From assembly GCF_000495435.3 (NCBI RefSeq), contig NZ_AXUN02000189.1, positions 1 to 64,000 of the forward strand: a stretch of 64,000 nucleotides of DNA, written 5' to 3'. Of this stretch, positions 41,357-50,357 are shown piece by piece (position 1 is the first letter of the stretch; each line of letters opens with the position of its first letter). The notes under the pieces were generated by a model. The model saw nothing but the letters and a program-made list of their open reading frames with translations, was not told where the DNA came from and searched no databases. Origin of the DNA: Youngiibacter fragilis 232.1. GTDB lineage: Bacteria > Bacillota > Clostridia > Clostridiales > Clostridiaceae. A program made the position numbers and the translations under genes.

Positions 41357-42556
41357 ATGGCATTTACCAAAGCATTCATACCCTATGGAGGATATTACTC
41401 GACACCGTTCGTAAGATGGAACGGATCACTCAAGTCTGAAAATCCTATAGTACTCAGTGCGGAAACAGCGAAACGCTGGTTTGCCGACAAGAAGCTTGAC
41501 CCGACGGTACTGGACTTCCTGTACATGGGATCAACAGTTGTAAATCCATTGTCCTTCTACGGACATGCATATGCTGCAGCGGTCATCCTCGACAGGAAGA
41601 AGAACATACCTGCGCTTTCAATGAACCAGGTATGCGCTACTTCAACTACTACTCTGGGACTCGCAGCAAATGACATCGAGCTTGGAAATTTTGATTCTGT
41701 ATTCTGCCTCTCGACCGATAGATGCTCCAGCACTCCTATCGTTGTAGCACCCAACCCAAGGACAGGCAGCCTTGATATAGAGAATGTGGTCCTTGACAAC
41801 TTCAAAAGGGATCCGTCGCCGGGAGCAGGACTGCAGATGTACCAGACAGCCGAGGCAGTAGCCAGGGAAGTCGGAATAACCAAACAGGAATGTGACGAGC
41901 TTGCGCTCCTAAGATACCAGCAGTACCTTGATGCACTTGCCAACGACAGGGAGTTCCAGAAGAAGTACATGTTCCCTGTTGAAGTAAGGGAAAGCAAAAG
42001 GGATGTCAGATATATCTCAGAGGATGAGGGAGTAAGGCCTGTAACAGCGGAGGAGCTTGCAAAGCTCAAGCCGATCGAAGAGGGCGGAGTGCTTTCATAC
42101 GGAAGCCAGACTCACCCGGCTGACGGAAACTGCGGACTTATAGTCACGACAAGGGACAAGGCAAAGGAACTCAGCACAGACAAGAACATTACAGTACAGG
42201 TCCTTTCATACGGGATAGTCAGGATCGGAGCTGGCCGTATGGCAGCTGCACCGGTACCGGCTCTTGAACTTGCTGCCAATAGGGCAGGGATAAAGATCAG
42301 CGACCTCAGCCAGGTTAAGACACACAATCCGTTTGCAGTTAACGATGCAAACCTTGGAAGGATGCTTAACATCGACCAGAAGATAATAAACAACGGCGGA
42401 TCATCAATGATCTACGGACATCCACAGGGTCCTACAGCAGGAAGGTCAATAATGGAGCTTGTAGAGCTGCTTGCAAAGCAGGGCGGCGGATATGGAGCAT
42501 TCACAGGCTGTGCAGCCGGTGACATAGGAGCTTCCATAGTAATTAAGGTCGGCTAA
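41357..42556 (+). CDS. divergent thiolase
   Basis: A 399-residue thiolase-fold protein. The nucleophile is Cys93 in QVCATSTTTL, where classical thiolases have CGSG. The acid/base His is in YGHPQGPTAGR and the second Cys in GCAAGDIGAS. The usual NEAFA motif is replaced by HNPFA. The triad is intact, so thiolysis (or condensation) is likely, but the divergence suggests a 3-oxoacyl-CoA other than acetoacetyl-CoA. It sits between the CoA-transferase and the SDR, and AAAGGAG precedes the ATG. Confidence 0.85.
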   Translation: MAFTKAFIPYGGYYSTPFVRWNGSLKSENPIVLSAETAKRWFADKKLDPTVLDFLYMGSTVVNPLSFYGHAYAAAVILDRKKNIPALSMNQVCATSTTTLGLAANDIELGNFDSVFCLSTDRCSSTPIVVAPNPRTGSLDIENVVLDNFKRDPSPGAGLQMYQTAEAVAREVGITKQECDELALLRYQQYLDALANDREFQKKYMFPVEVRESKRDVRYISEDEGVRPVTAEELAKLKPIEEGGVLSYGSQTHPADGNCGLIVTTRDKAKELSTDKNITVQVLSYGIVRIGAGRMAAAPVPALELAANRAGIKISDLSQVKTHNPFAVNDANLGRMLNIDQKIINNGGSSMIYGHPQGPTAGRSIMELVELLAKQGGGYGAFTGCAAGDIGASIVIKVG

Positions 42557-42601
42557 TCAATAGAAACAATAAGAACGCTTAGTAATAAAGGAGATTTTAA
42601 A

Positions 42602-43348
42602 ATGAGACGTTTTGAAAATCAGGTAGCAGTAGTAACAGGATCAGGAAGAGGCCTTGGAAAGGCTTTCGTTGAGAGGTTCGCTAAGGAAGGTGCCAAGGTT
42701 GTAGTCACCGACATCAACGAAGAGGCATGCATCGTAGTAAGGGATGAGATCATAGCTGCAGGCGGAGAAGCAATAGCTATCGCATGTGACGTGACAAACA
42801 GGGCTCAGGTTGCAGACATGATGAAGACTATCGTTGAGACATACGGACAGATAGATGTACTTGTCAACAACGCAGGAATCACAAGGGATGCATCATTCCT
42901 CAAGATGACAGACGACCAGTTCGACCTTGTAATCAACACAAACATGAAGTCCATGTTCATCTGCACCCAGGAAGCTGTCAAGTATATGTTCGAAAGAAAG
43001 TACGGAAGAGTCATAAACATAAGCTCACTTACAGGAGTTGCAGGAAACTTCGGTCAGACCAACTACGGCGCAGCAAAGGCCGGAGTGATCGGAATGACCA
43101 AGACCTGGAGCAAGGAGTTCGGAAAGAAGGGTGTAACCTGCAACGCAATAGCACCTGGATTCATGATGACAGAAATGACACTCTCCATGAAGCAGGAGAT
43201 AATCGATAACCTCATCGCCCAGATACCTGTAGGAAGAGGCGGAGACCCTAAGGAGCTCGCTGGAGCAGTGGCTTTCCTTGCGTCAGGCGAAGCAGGATTC
43301 ATAAACGGAGCTACACTCAATGTCAATGGCGGAACCTACTGCAGCTAA
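42602..43348 (+). CDS. SDR-family 3-oxoacyl-CoA/ACP reductase (FabG/PhaB-like)
   Basis: A 248-residue short-chain dehydrogenase with the nucleotide-binding TGSGRGLG, the structural NNAG and the catalytic Ser in NISSLTG with YGAAK. This family acts on (R)-3-hydroxyacyl thioesters. Next to a thiolase and a MaoC hydratase it most likely interconverts 3-oxo- and (R)-3-hydroxyacyl-CoA rather than serving fatty acid synthesis. It is preceded by AAAGGAG and followed 42 bases later by the hydratase. Confidence 0.9.
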   Translation: MRRFENQVAVVTGSGRGLGKAFVERFAKEGAKVVVTDINEEACIVVRDEIIAAGGEAIAIACDVTNRAQVADMMKTIVETYGQIDVLVNNAGITRDASFLKMTDDQFDLVINTNMKSMFICTQEAVKYMFERKYGRVINISSLTGVAGNFGQTNYGAAKAGVIGMTKTWSKEFGKKGVTCNAIAPGFMMTEMTLSMKQEIIDNLIAQIPVGRGGDPKELAGAVAFLASGEAGFINGATLNVNGGTYCS

Positions 43349-43390
43349 TACTGATACAAGAATAAAAATGAAATTTGGAGGAATAAAAAA

Positions 43391-43810
43391 ATGGCATATG
43401 AAATGAAGAGCTTTGACGATTTCAAGGTAGGAGACAAGAACTCCTTCACAAAGACCATAACAGAGACAGATGTAATACTGTTCGCAGGTATAAGCGGTGA
43501 CTTCAATCCTCTCCATATGAACGACGAGTACGCAAAGACAACAGTATTCAAATCAAGGATCTGCCATGGAATGCTTGTAGAGAGCCTTTTCGGACCTGCC
43601 GGAGCACCTTTCTTCGGAGGAGCATCGGTATACATGGGACATACACAGAAATTCAAGGCACCAACAAGGATGGGAGACACTATCACAGCTTTCGTTGAAG
43701 TCGCTGAGAAGATCGAAGAGAAGAAGATACTCAAGGTCCACAACTACGCTGTAAACCAGGATGGCGTCATCGTAATTGATGGTGAGGCTACTGTAAAGAT
43801 ACTCAAGTAA
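43391..43810 (+). CDS. MaoC-like (R)-specific enoyl-CoA hydratase
   Basis: A 139-residue single hot-dog domain protein with the hydratase motif GDFNPLHMND (catalytic Asp and His), as in PhaJ. It hydrates a 2-enoyl-CoA to the (R)-3-hydroxyacyl-CoA or the reverse. It matches the stereochemistry of the SDR upstream, giving the operon an R-type route instead of the usual crotonase and (S)-dehydrogenase. TTGGAGG lies upstream of the ATG and a terminator follows. Confidence 0.92.
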   Translation: MAYEMKSFDDFKVGDKNSFTKTITETDVILFAGISGDFNPLHMNDEYAKTTVFKSRICHGMLVESLFGPAGAPFFGGASVYMGHTQKFKAPTRMGDTITAFVEVAEKIEEKKILKVHNYAVNQDGVIVIDGEATVKILK

Positions 43811-43834
43811 ACCTCTGACCGTTGGTAAAGAAGA

Positions 43835-43868
43835 GAAGGCACGGTGTAGAACCCGTGCCTTCCTTTTT
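43835..43868 (+). terminator. rho-independent terminator between MaoC and PadR genes
   Basis: GAAGGCACGG (43835-43844) pairs with CCGTGCCTTC (43853-43862), followed by CTTTTT. It separates the plus-strand operon from the convergent padR gene. Confidence 0.88.
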
Positions 43869-43872
43869 CAGA

Positions 43873-44418
43873 TTATGCCCTTGAAATATGCGAGAGATAG
43901 TCGTCAAGCCAGCTGATGTAGTACTTCTCGCGCATGATGGCACCCTCGAGGACTATGAAGTCGCCGAATTCCCTGGTCTTCACTGATGGTGGAACCGGAT
44001 AGGCTCCGTCCATGATCCTTGACAGGGACTCAAGCTTCTTCTGGTGCTTCTTCTTCTGCGAAGCGACGATGCCTGAAAGCTCGTCAAGGTCCAGGAACTC
44101 AGAGAAATATGCCCTGAGACGGAATATGTCCTTGGGTGTGGCTTCAAGCGGATCATCCTTGATAAGCCACTTCATCAGCTCCTGTCTGCCCTTTTCGGTT
44201 ATCGTGTACAGCTTCTTCTCCAGCTTTTCACCCTGGATCACTACCTCGAAGCTTATGGAGCCCTCATCGATGAGCTTGCTGAGCTCGGGATATACCTGGC
44301 TGTGGTTTGCATACCAGAAGTTGGCGAGGACATTTGAGTTGAATTCCTTGGTTATGTCGTACCCTGTCATGGGCTCCCGGTTGATAAGTCCAAGTATTGC
44401 ATATTTAAGTGTTCGCAT
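43873..44418 (-). CDS. PadR-family transcriptional regulator
   Basis: A 181-residue protein with the PadR winged helix at the N-terminus (RTLKYAILGLINREPMTGYD, then PELSKLIDEG) and a C-terminal helical dimerisation domain (Vir-like) ending in REKYYISWLDDYL. PadR repressors usually release DNA on binding phenolic acids or other small ligands. It is divergent from the CoA-transferase operon at 44638, and a fitting palindrome lies in that interval and again upstream of the ligase operon. Confidence 0.92.
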   Translation of the reverse strand: MRTLKYAILGLINREPMTGYDITKEFNSNVLANFWYANHSQVYPELSKLIDEGSISFEVVIQGEKLEKKLYTITEKGRQELMKWLIKDDPLEATPKDIFRLRAYFSEFLDLDELSGIVASQKKKHQKKLESLSRIMDGAYPVPPSVKTREFGDFIVLEGAIMREKYYISWLDDYLSHISRA

Positions 44419-44551
44419 ACATGTTACCTCCTACATATTGAAGCAATCATACCATAACAAAAATAAAAACTGAACATCTATGTAAGCATAAAATGGTCAG
44501 CATATCCAAAAATATGTTTGTGAAAATTTTAGAAAAAGGCGTAAATTCAAA

Positions 44552-44590
44552 CATGTAAATATTTACGTGATTAAATTAACATGTTATACT
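44552..44590 (+). promoter_or_regulatory. PadR operator and promoter of the CoA-transferase/Etf operon
   Basis: CATGTAAATATTTACGTG (44552-44569) is an 18-bp palindrome with a single mismatch. Its right half covers a possible -35 (TTTACG, 44562-44567), 17 bp before TATACT (44585-44590). A repressor bound here would block RNA polymerase. A second small palindrome, AACATGTT, overlaps the start of the -10. Confidence 0.7.
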
Positions 44591-44637
44591 ATTGTTATGA
44601 AATTAACGATAAGAAGTTTGTGGGAGTGAAGAGAGTC

Positions 44638-46200
44638 ATGGTTGAATTCATAACTGCGGTGGAAGCTGCAAAGCTCATACCGGACAATGCGACTGTCGGC
44701 GTCGCGGGAATGGGCCTCTCAGGGTGGCCTGAGGAAGTGGCGGTGGCAATTGCAGAGAACTATAAAGCAACGGGCCATCCCAAATGCCTCTCGATGAAGC
44801 AGGGCAGCGCACTGGGAGATTGGAAAGAGAGAGGCATGACAAGGTTCGGCGTGGAAGGCCTTGTATCAAAGTGGTCGGCTGCACATATCGGGTCTGCATT
44901 TGCCATGAATGACCTTGTCAGGGCAAACAAGATAGCATGCCATTGCCTTCCACAGGGAGTGATCGTCAACCTGTGGAGAGAAATAGCGGCGCACAGGCCG
45001 GGACTTATGACAAAGATAGGACTTGGTACCTTTGTCGATCCCCGCATGGAAGGCGGCAAGATGAACAAGGTAACCACTGAAGACCTGGTTGAGGTTGTAA
45101 ACCTTCATGGAGAAGAGTACCTGTTCTACAAATCCTTTCCCCTTGACGTTGCAATACTCAGGGGAACGACAGCGGACAGGAACGGGAACATCACCTTTGA
45201 GAATGAAGGCCCGATAAACGAAGGTCTGGTGGTTGCTCAGGCTGCCAAGAACAGCGGCGGAATAGTGATAGTCCAGGTTGAGTACGAGGCTGCCAAGGGG
45301 ACCCTTCATCCGAAGAGTGTGAAGATACCCGGAGCCCTCGTGGATTATGTGGTGGTTGCAACTGACAAGAGAGCCTGCTGGCAGACTGAGGGAACATACT
45401 ATGAGCCGGCATTCGCAGGAAACATCAGGAAGCCGCTGGACGGTATCCCTGTGGTGCCGCTTTCCGAGAGGAAAGTGATCGCCAGGCGATGCGCAGCAGA
45501 ACTGAAGAAAGGTGACATAGTCAACCTGGGAGTTGGCATTCCCGCCGATGTGGCAAGCGTCATGGCTGAAGAAGGGCACATAGGGGACATAGTCCTGACT
45601 ACAGAGAGCGGAGCTTTCGGAGGAGTCCCAGCCAGCCAGCCGAACTTCGGAAGCTCGTATAACGCCGAGGCGAACATTGACCATGGCTACATGTTCGATT
45701 TCTACGACGGAGGAGGAATTGATGTCGCAATACTTGGCCTGGCGCAATCCGACCGGCATGGGAACATCAATGTAAGCAAGTTCTTCATTCCGGGATTCGG
45801 GGACAGGCTTACCGGTCCAGGAGGATTCATAAACATTTCGCAGAGTTCCAAGAAGGTAGTGTTCGCAGGGACCTTCACAGCGAAATGCAGGATGGAAGTC
45901 GCGGATGGAAAACTTGTGGTCCATGAACCAGGAAAGGGAATGAAGTTCCTTAAGGAAGTTGAGCAGGTGACCTTCAGCGGGGAGTATGGAGCAAGAAGCG
46001 GGCAGGAGATACTGTATGTGACAGAACGCTGCGTCTTCAGGCTGATAAGCGGAAAGATGACAGTAACCGAGATCGCTCCCGGTGTGGACCTGGAAAAGGA
46101 CATCATAGGCCAGATGGAGTTCATTCCGGAAATAGCAGAGGACCTTAAGCTTATGGACAGCAGCCTGTTCTGTGAAGACTGGGGCGGGCTTAAGCTGTAG
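44638..46200 (+). CDS. acyl-CoA:carboxylate CoA-transferase (class I), paralogue
   Basis: A 520-residue fused class I CoA-transferase, closely similar to the protein at 39689 from the first residues (MVEFITAVEAAKLI) to the end. The catalytic Glu is Glu323 in TTESGAFGGVPA. I placed the start at the ATG at 44638 by alignment with the paralogue; the open frame upstream runs through the promoter. It heads an operon with acyl-CoA dehydrogenase and Etf genes, an arrangement resembling the caffeate-respiration operon, where the CoA-transferase recycles CoA from reduced product to incoming acid. Confidence 0.9.
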   Translation: MVEFITAVEAAKLIPDNATVGVAGMGLSGWPEEVAVAIAENYKATGHPKCLSMKQGSALGDWKERGMTRFGVEGLVSKWSAAHIGSAFAMNDLVRANKIACHCLPQGVIVNLWREIAAHRPGLMTKIGLGTFVDPRMEGGKMNKVTTEDLVEVVNLHGEEYLFYKSFPLDVAILRGTTADRNGNITFENEGPINEGLVVAQAAKNSGGIVIVQVEYEAAKGTLHPKSVKIPGALVDYVVVATDKRACWQTEGTYYEPAFAGNIRKPLDGIPVVPLSERKVIARRCAAELKKGDIVNLGVGIPADVASVMAEEGHIGDIVLTTESGAFGGVPASQPNFGSSYNAEANIDHGYMFDFYDGGGIDVAILGLAQSDRHGNINVSKFFIPGFGDRLTGPGGFINISQSSKKVVFAGTFTAKCRMEVADGKLVVHEPGKGMKFLKEVEQVTFSGEYGARSGQEILYVTERCVFRLISGKMTVTEIAPGVDLEKDIIGQMEFIPEIAEDLKLMDSSLFCEDWGGLKL

Positions 46201-46275
46201 AAACTAAAGCACAGACCATAAAGAAACTAGATGACAGAGCAATACATACTGAAAAGAGATTGAGGAGGAAATGAA

Positions 46276-47415
46276 ATGTTTTTTACTGAACAGCATGAGC
46301 TCATAAGAAAGCTTGCGAAGGATTTCGCCGAGAAGGAGCTTACAAACGACGTACTTGACAAGGTTGAGGAGTCCGGTGTGTTTCCAAAGGAAATCCTGGA
46401 CAAGATGGGAAAAGCCGGATTTTTCGGTATCAAGATCCCAAGGGAAGTGGGTGGTCAGGGCGCAGACGCCAGGTCCTACGCAATAGTCATGGAGGAGGTA
46501 GCAAGGGTAAGCGCAGTTGCCAGCCTTTATGTCTCATCACCGAACTCTCTGTCAGGCGGCCCGCTGCTTCTTGCAGGAACTGACGAGCAGAAGGAGAAAT
46601 ATCTGAGACCTGTAGTGACAGGGGAGAAGATACTGGCCTTCGGACTTACAGAGCCTGGTGCCGGATCTGATGCTGGCGGAATGACAAGTACTGCAGTGAA
46701 GGATGGCGACTACTATATCCTTAACGGCAGGAAGACCTTCATAACGATGGCGCCTCTGGCGGATTACGCCATAATCTACGCTAAGACCGACCTTACAAAG
46801 GGTACGAAGGGAATATCAGCGTTCATAGTCGACATGACTCTTGAAGGCGTCTCCTGCGGAAAAGCCGAGCACAAGATGGGCCTCATAGGCTGCGCAACAA
46901 GCGATATCATACTTGAGAACGTAAGGGTGCACAAGGATGACCTGCTTGGCGAAGAAGGCAAGGGATTCACAAACGCAATGAAGACCCTCGACACAGGAAG
47001 AATGGGAGTTGCGGCACAATCCATAGGAGTTGCCCAGGGAGCCCTCGATGAGGCGATAAAGTATGCCAAGGAGAGGAAGCAGTTCGGAAGAAGGATAGCT
47101 GATTTCCAGTCCATAAGCTTCATGATCGCTGACATGGCGACGAAGCTCGAGGCAGCCAAGCAGCTTGTCTACAAGACAGCATACCTTATGGATACAAAAC
47201 AGCCATCAGGACAGAGCGCTTCCATGGCGAAGTACTACGCATCTGAGGTCTGCAACGAGATTTGCGCCAAGGCAGTGCAGATACACGGAGGTTACGGCTT
47301 CATCAAGGAGTACAAGGTTGAGAGGTACTACAGGGATGCAAGGATATTCACAATATATGAAGGCACTTCGCAGGTACAGCAGATGGTAATAGCTGGCACC
47401 CTGCTGAAGAAGTAA
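46276..47415 (+). CDS. acyl-CoA dehydrogenase / enoyl-CoA reductase
   Basis: A 379-residue FAD enzyme of the acyl-CoA dehydrogenase family, with GLTEPGAGSDAGGM, the substrate/FAD region RKTFITMAP and the catalytic Glu in IYEGTSQVQQ. Followed at once by etfB and etfA, it is the likely partner of that flavoprotein. In anaerobes such complexes usually run as enoyl-CoA reductases (Bcd, CarC, AcdA), some with electron bifurcation to ferredoxin; the sequence alone does not settle the direction. GAGGAGG precedes the ATG. Confidence 0.92.
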   Translation: MFFTEQHELIRKLAKDFAEKELTNDVLDKVEESGVFPKEILDKMGKAGFFGIKIPREVGGQGADARSYAIVMEEVARVSAVASLYVSSPNSLSGGPLLLAGTDEQKEKYLRPVVTGEKILAFGLTEPGAGSDAGGMTSTAVKDGDYYILNGRKTFITMAPLADYAIIYAKTDLTKGTKGISAFIVDMTLEGVSCGKAEHKMGLIGCATSDIILENVRVHKDDLLGEEGKGFTNAMKTLDTGRMGVAAQSIGVAQGALDEAIKYAKERKQFGRRIADFQSISFMIADMATKLEAAKQLVYKTAYLMDTKQPSGQSASMAKYYASEVCNEICAKAVQIHGGYGFIKEYKVERYYRDARIFTIYEGTSQVQQMVIAGTLLKK

Positions 47416-47431
47416 GGGGAGGTAATTTACA

Positions 47432-48220
47432 ATGAAGATTCTGGTTTGCGTAAAACAGGTTCCTGATACGAACGAAGTAAAGATAGACCCGGTCAAGGGC
47501 ACACTGATAAGGGACGGAGTCCCGAGCATACTTAATCCGGATGATGCCAATGCACTTGAGGCAGCTCTAGCCCTGAAGGATACCATGGCTGACACGACTG
47601 TCGCCGTCCTTACCATGGGACCGCCTCAGGCAACATATATGCTGAGGGAGTGCCTCGCAATGGGCGCTGATGAAGCATATCTTCTTAGCGACAGGGCATT
47701 CGGCGGAGCCGACACCTGTGCTACCTCGACCACCCTTGCGGCTGGAGTCAGGAAGGTAAAGGATGTTGACATCATATTTGCCGGAAGACAGGCAATTGAC
47801 GGAGACACGGCGCAGGTAGGACCTCAGCTTGCACAGAGGCTGGACCTTCCGGTGGTGACTTATGTGGAGAAGCTTGTAAGCCTGGAAAAGGACAAGGCTG
47901 TCGTACACAGGCAGATGGAGGACGGCTACGAGGTCGTAGAGGTCAAGACGCCTTGCGTTCTGACTGCTGTCAAGGAGCTCAATGTGCCAAGGTACATGTC
48001 GGTAGGCGGAGTAATGAACGCATACCAGAAGAAGATAGAGGTCTGGGGCCACAAGGATGTTGAACTTGACCCAGCCTGCTGCGGACTCAGCGCTTCACCG
48101 ACACAGGTATTCCGTTCATTCACTCCTCCTCCTAAGGGAAAGGGAGAGATGCTGGGCGGAACAATTCAGGTCATGGCTGGGGATCTTGTCACCAGGCTTA
48201 AGCAGAAACATTACATCTAA
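47432..48220 (+). CDS. etfB: electron transfer flavoprotein beta subunit
   Basis: A 262-residue EtfB with the typical start MKILVCVKQVPDTNEVKIDP, the segment NPDDANALEAAL and the flavin/nucleotide region AGRQAIDGDTAQVGPQ. The last is seen in Etf proteins that pair with anaerobic enoyl-CoA reductases. It lies 16 bases after the dehydrogenase gene and 20 before etfA, matching carC-carD-carE order. Confidence 0.93.
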   Translation: MKILVCVKQVPDTNEVKIDPVKGTLIRDGVPSILNPDDANALEAALALKDTMADTTVAVLTMGPPQATYMLRECLAMGADEAYLLSDRAFGGADTCATSTTLAAGVRKVKDVDIIFAGRQAIDGDTAQVGPQLAQRLDLPVVTYVEKLVSLEKDKAVVHRQMEDGYEVVEVKTPCVLTAVKELNVPRYMSVGGVMNAYQKKIEVWGHKDVELDPACCGLSASPTQVFRSFTPPPKGKGEMLGGTIQVMAGDLVTRLKQKHYI

Positions 48221-48240
48221 ATTGAAAGGACTGAGATAAC

Positions 48241-49431
48241 ATGTCTGTAAACATAATTAACGAGAAATGCAAGGGCTGCACCATATGCGTAAAGAACTGT
48301 CCTTTTGGTGCGATAACAATGTCAGGAAAGCTTGCCGTCATAGGCGTGGCCTGCACAAGCTGCGGCGTATGCGTAGACAAATGCCCGTTCAAGGCCATAG
48401 AGAAGATTGAGGAAGAGAAGGTAACTACCGACCTTTCAGAATACAGCGGAATCTGGGTGTTCGCAGAGCAGAGGGACAAGAAGATAATGCCAGTTGTCAT
48501 CGAGCTGCTTGGCGAAGGCAAGAAGCTTGCAGCAGAGATCGGATGTGAGCTGTCAGCTGTAGTGTGTGGATCCGGTATTGGAAACCTTGCTGACGAGCTT
48601 TTCGAGTACGGTGCTGACAAGGTATATGTTGCTGATTCACCGGAGCTTGAAAAGTACACTACGGATGGATACACAAAGGTCATTTTCGAAGCCATAGGCA
48701 AATACAAGCCGGAGATCGTGCTCCTTGGCGCAACCCATATAGGAAGGGACCTTGGACCATGCCTTGCGGTCAAAGCCAACACAGGCCTTACTGCAGACTG
48801 CACAAAGCTTGAGATAGATCCTGATGACAAGAAGATTAAGCAGACCCGTCCGGCATTCGGCGGAAACCTTATGGCAACCATAGTATGCCCTAACCATCGC
48901 CCACAGATGTCAACCGTAAGGCCTGGCGTCATGGACAAGGCTGCAAAGGTTCCCGGAAGAAAGGGAGAGACGGTAAAACTGTCAGTTTCATTCTCCGAAG
49001 GAGACATAAGGACTAAGGTTGTAGATGTTGTTAAGCACCTCAAGGAAATGGTATCCCTGACCGATGCGGAGATAATCGTTTCAGGCGGCAAGGGAATGAA
49101 GGGGCCTGAGGGCTTCGAACTCCTGAGACAGCTTTCCCACAGGCTTGGCGGAGTCGTAGCGGCATCAAGGGCTGCGGTCGATGCCGGCTGGATGGACCAT
49201 GCCTACCAGGTAGGACAGACAGGAACCACAGTCAAGCCAAAGATATACATCGCCTGCGGAATATCAGGAGCGATACAGCACATCGCAGGTATGCAGAATT
49301 CAGAGCAGATCATCGCGATAAACACAGCTGAAAATGCACCGATATTCGAAGTTGCCGATTATGGCATAGTTGGAGACCTGTTCAAGGTAATCCCTGCGAT
49401 AATCGATGAACTCGACAAACAATGCTCATGA
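48241..49431 (+). CDS. etfA: electron transfer flavoprotein alpha subunit with N-terminal ferredoxin domain
   Basis: The 396-residue protein begins with a two-cluster ferredoxin domain ([12 protein letters not shown] near residue 10 and [12 protein letters not shown] near residue 38), then the normal EtfA body. The FAD-binding C-terminal part includes [20 protein letters not shown] and [15 protein letters not shown]. An extra ferredoxin domain is known from CarE of the bifurcating caffeyl-CoA reductase complex and some other Etfs; it could pass electrons to or from free ferredoxin. The gene overlaps the next by ten bases. Confidence 0.93.
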   Translation: MSVNIINEKCKGCTICVKNCPFGAITMSGKLAVIGVACTSCGVCVDKCPFKAIEKIEEEKVTTDLSEYSGIWVFAEQRDKKIMPVVIELLGEGKKLAAEIGCELSAVVCGSGIGNLADELFEYGADKVYVADSPELEKYTTDGYTKVIFEAIGKYKPEIVLLGATHIGRDLGPCLAVKANTGLTADCTKLEIDPDDKKIKQTRPAFGGNLMATIVCPNHRPQMSTVRPGVMDKAAKVPGRKGETVKLSVSFSEGDIRTKVVDVVKHLKEMVSLTDAEIIVSGGKGMKGPEGFELLRQLSHRLGGVVAASRAAVDAGWMDHAYQVGQTGTTVKPKIYIACGISGAIQHIAGMQNSEQIIAINTAENAPIFEVADYGIVGDLFKVIPAIIDELDKQCS

Positions 49432-50072
49432 AGCTGTTGGTTAAAATCCCGAAGTATTGCCTGGGACTCCTCTTCCTTGCTGTCGGAGTCACATTTTCGA
49501 TAAAATCGAACCTTGGCATATCGCCTGTCAATTCAATCGGCTATGTGCTCAGCGTTATAATGGGAATCGACCAGGGAAAGGTAATAACAGTAATATTCTC
49601 CATTTATGTTCTGCTTCAGCTGGTGCTTCTTAGAAGGAAGTTCAAACCTCAATACCTGCTGCAGATAGTGTTCTCGACAATATTCGGCTATTTCGTAAGC
49701 TTCAGCAACAAAATGCTCACATTCCCGGTTGCGGAATTCTATCCGCTCCAGATGGCGTACCTTGCCATGAGCATAGTCCTGGTGGCCATAGGCGTCACTC
49801 TGTACATGGGCGCTGACCTCATGCCGATGCCGGCAGAAGGCGTGATGATTGCGATATCCCAGCTGACCGGGATTTCCTTCCACAAGGTGAAGATGATTTT
49901 CGACACTTCCGTGGTCATCATCTCGGCTGCCGTATCGCTCGTATTTGCTGGCCGCATCCTTGGAGTCAGGGAAGGTACGGTGCTATCCGCCCTCCTTGTT
50001 GGAAAGCTGGTCGGAATCTTCAACTCAATGGCACTTACCGGTAAAGGAAGGGCTCGTACGGACGTCGAATAA
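49422..50072 (+). CDS. YczE/YitT-like integral membrane protein
   Basis: A 216-residue protein with about five to six hydrophobic segments, starting [20 protein letters not shown] and containing [19 protein letters not shown], a pattern common in YczE/YyaS membrane proteins of unknown function. It overlaps the end of etfA by ten bases and has no ribosome binding site of its own, so it is probably translated by coupling. A later in-frame ATG (49428) is possible. A role in export or import of the pathway's acid is only a guess. A terminator follows. Confidence 0.75.
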   Translation: MLMKLLVKIPKYCLGLLFLAVGVTFSIKSNLGISPVNSIGYVLSVIMGIDQGKVITVIFSIYVLLQLVLLRRKFKPQYLLQIVFSTIFGYFVSFSNKMLTFPVAEFYPLQMAYLAMSIVLVAIGVTLYMGADLMPMPAEGVMIAISQLTGISFHKVKMIFDTSVVIISAAVSLVFAGRILGVREGTVLSALLVGKLVGIFNSMALTGKGRARTDVE

Positions 50073-50078
50073 CCAAAT

Positions 50079-50115
50079 AATACCGCCGCTGCATATACAG
50101 TTGGCGGTATTTTCT
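50079..50115 (+). terminator. terminator of the CoA-transferase/Etf operon
   Basis: AATACCGCC (50079-50087) pairs with GGCGGTATT (50103-50111) and is followed by a T-rich stretch (TTCTTTATC). Confidence 0.75.
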
Positions 50116-50357
50116 TTATCTCTGTTTCCTTAGCAAAGTGGCTCAGACTGCGACAGGAACCATGTGCCATACCAGTCAGGATTCAGGTTCCCTGTCATGA
50201 ATACTTCCCCTGGTTATTTGAAATGCCGCCAATGGTGAAACCAGAAGATTATATGCTCCGCGATTCCTATGAATAAGCTATAATAGGAAGTGAAATAGCG
50301 CCTGAACATAATTGTTTAGTATTGATGCGGCGCAAATCAAAGGATGATGAGTTTTAT

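Noticed and set aside
44866-45924. Long minus-strand frame of 352 codons opposite the CoA-transferase
   Set aside because: The plus-strand CoA-transferase is intact with all motifs; the reverse frame has no recognisable domain.
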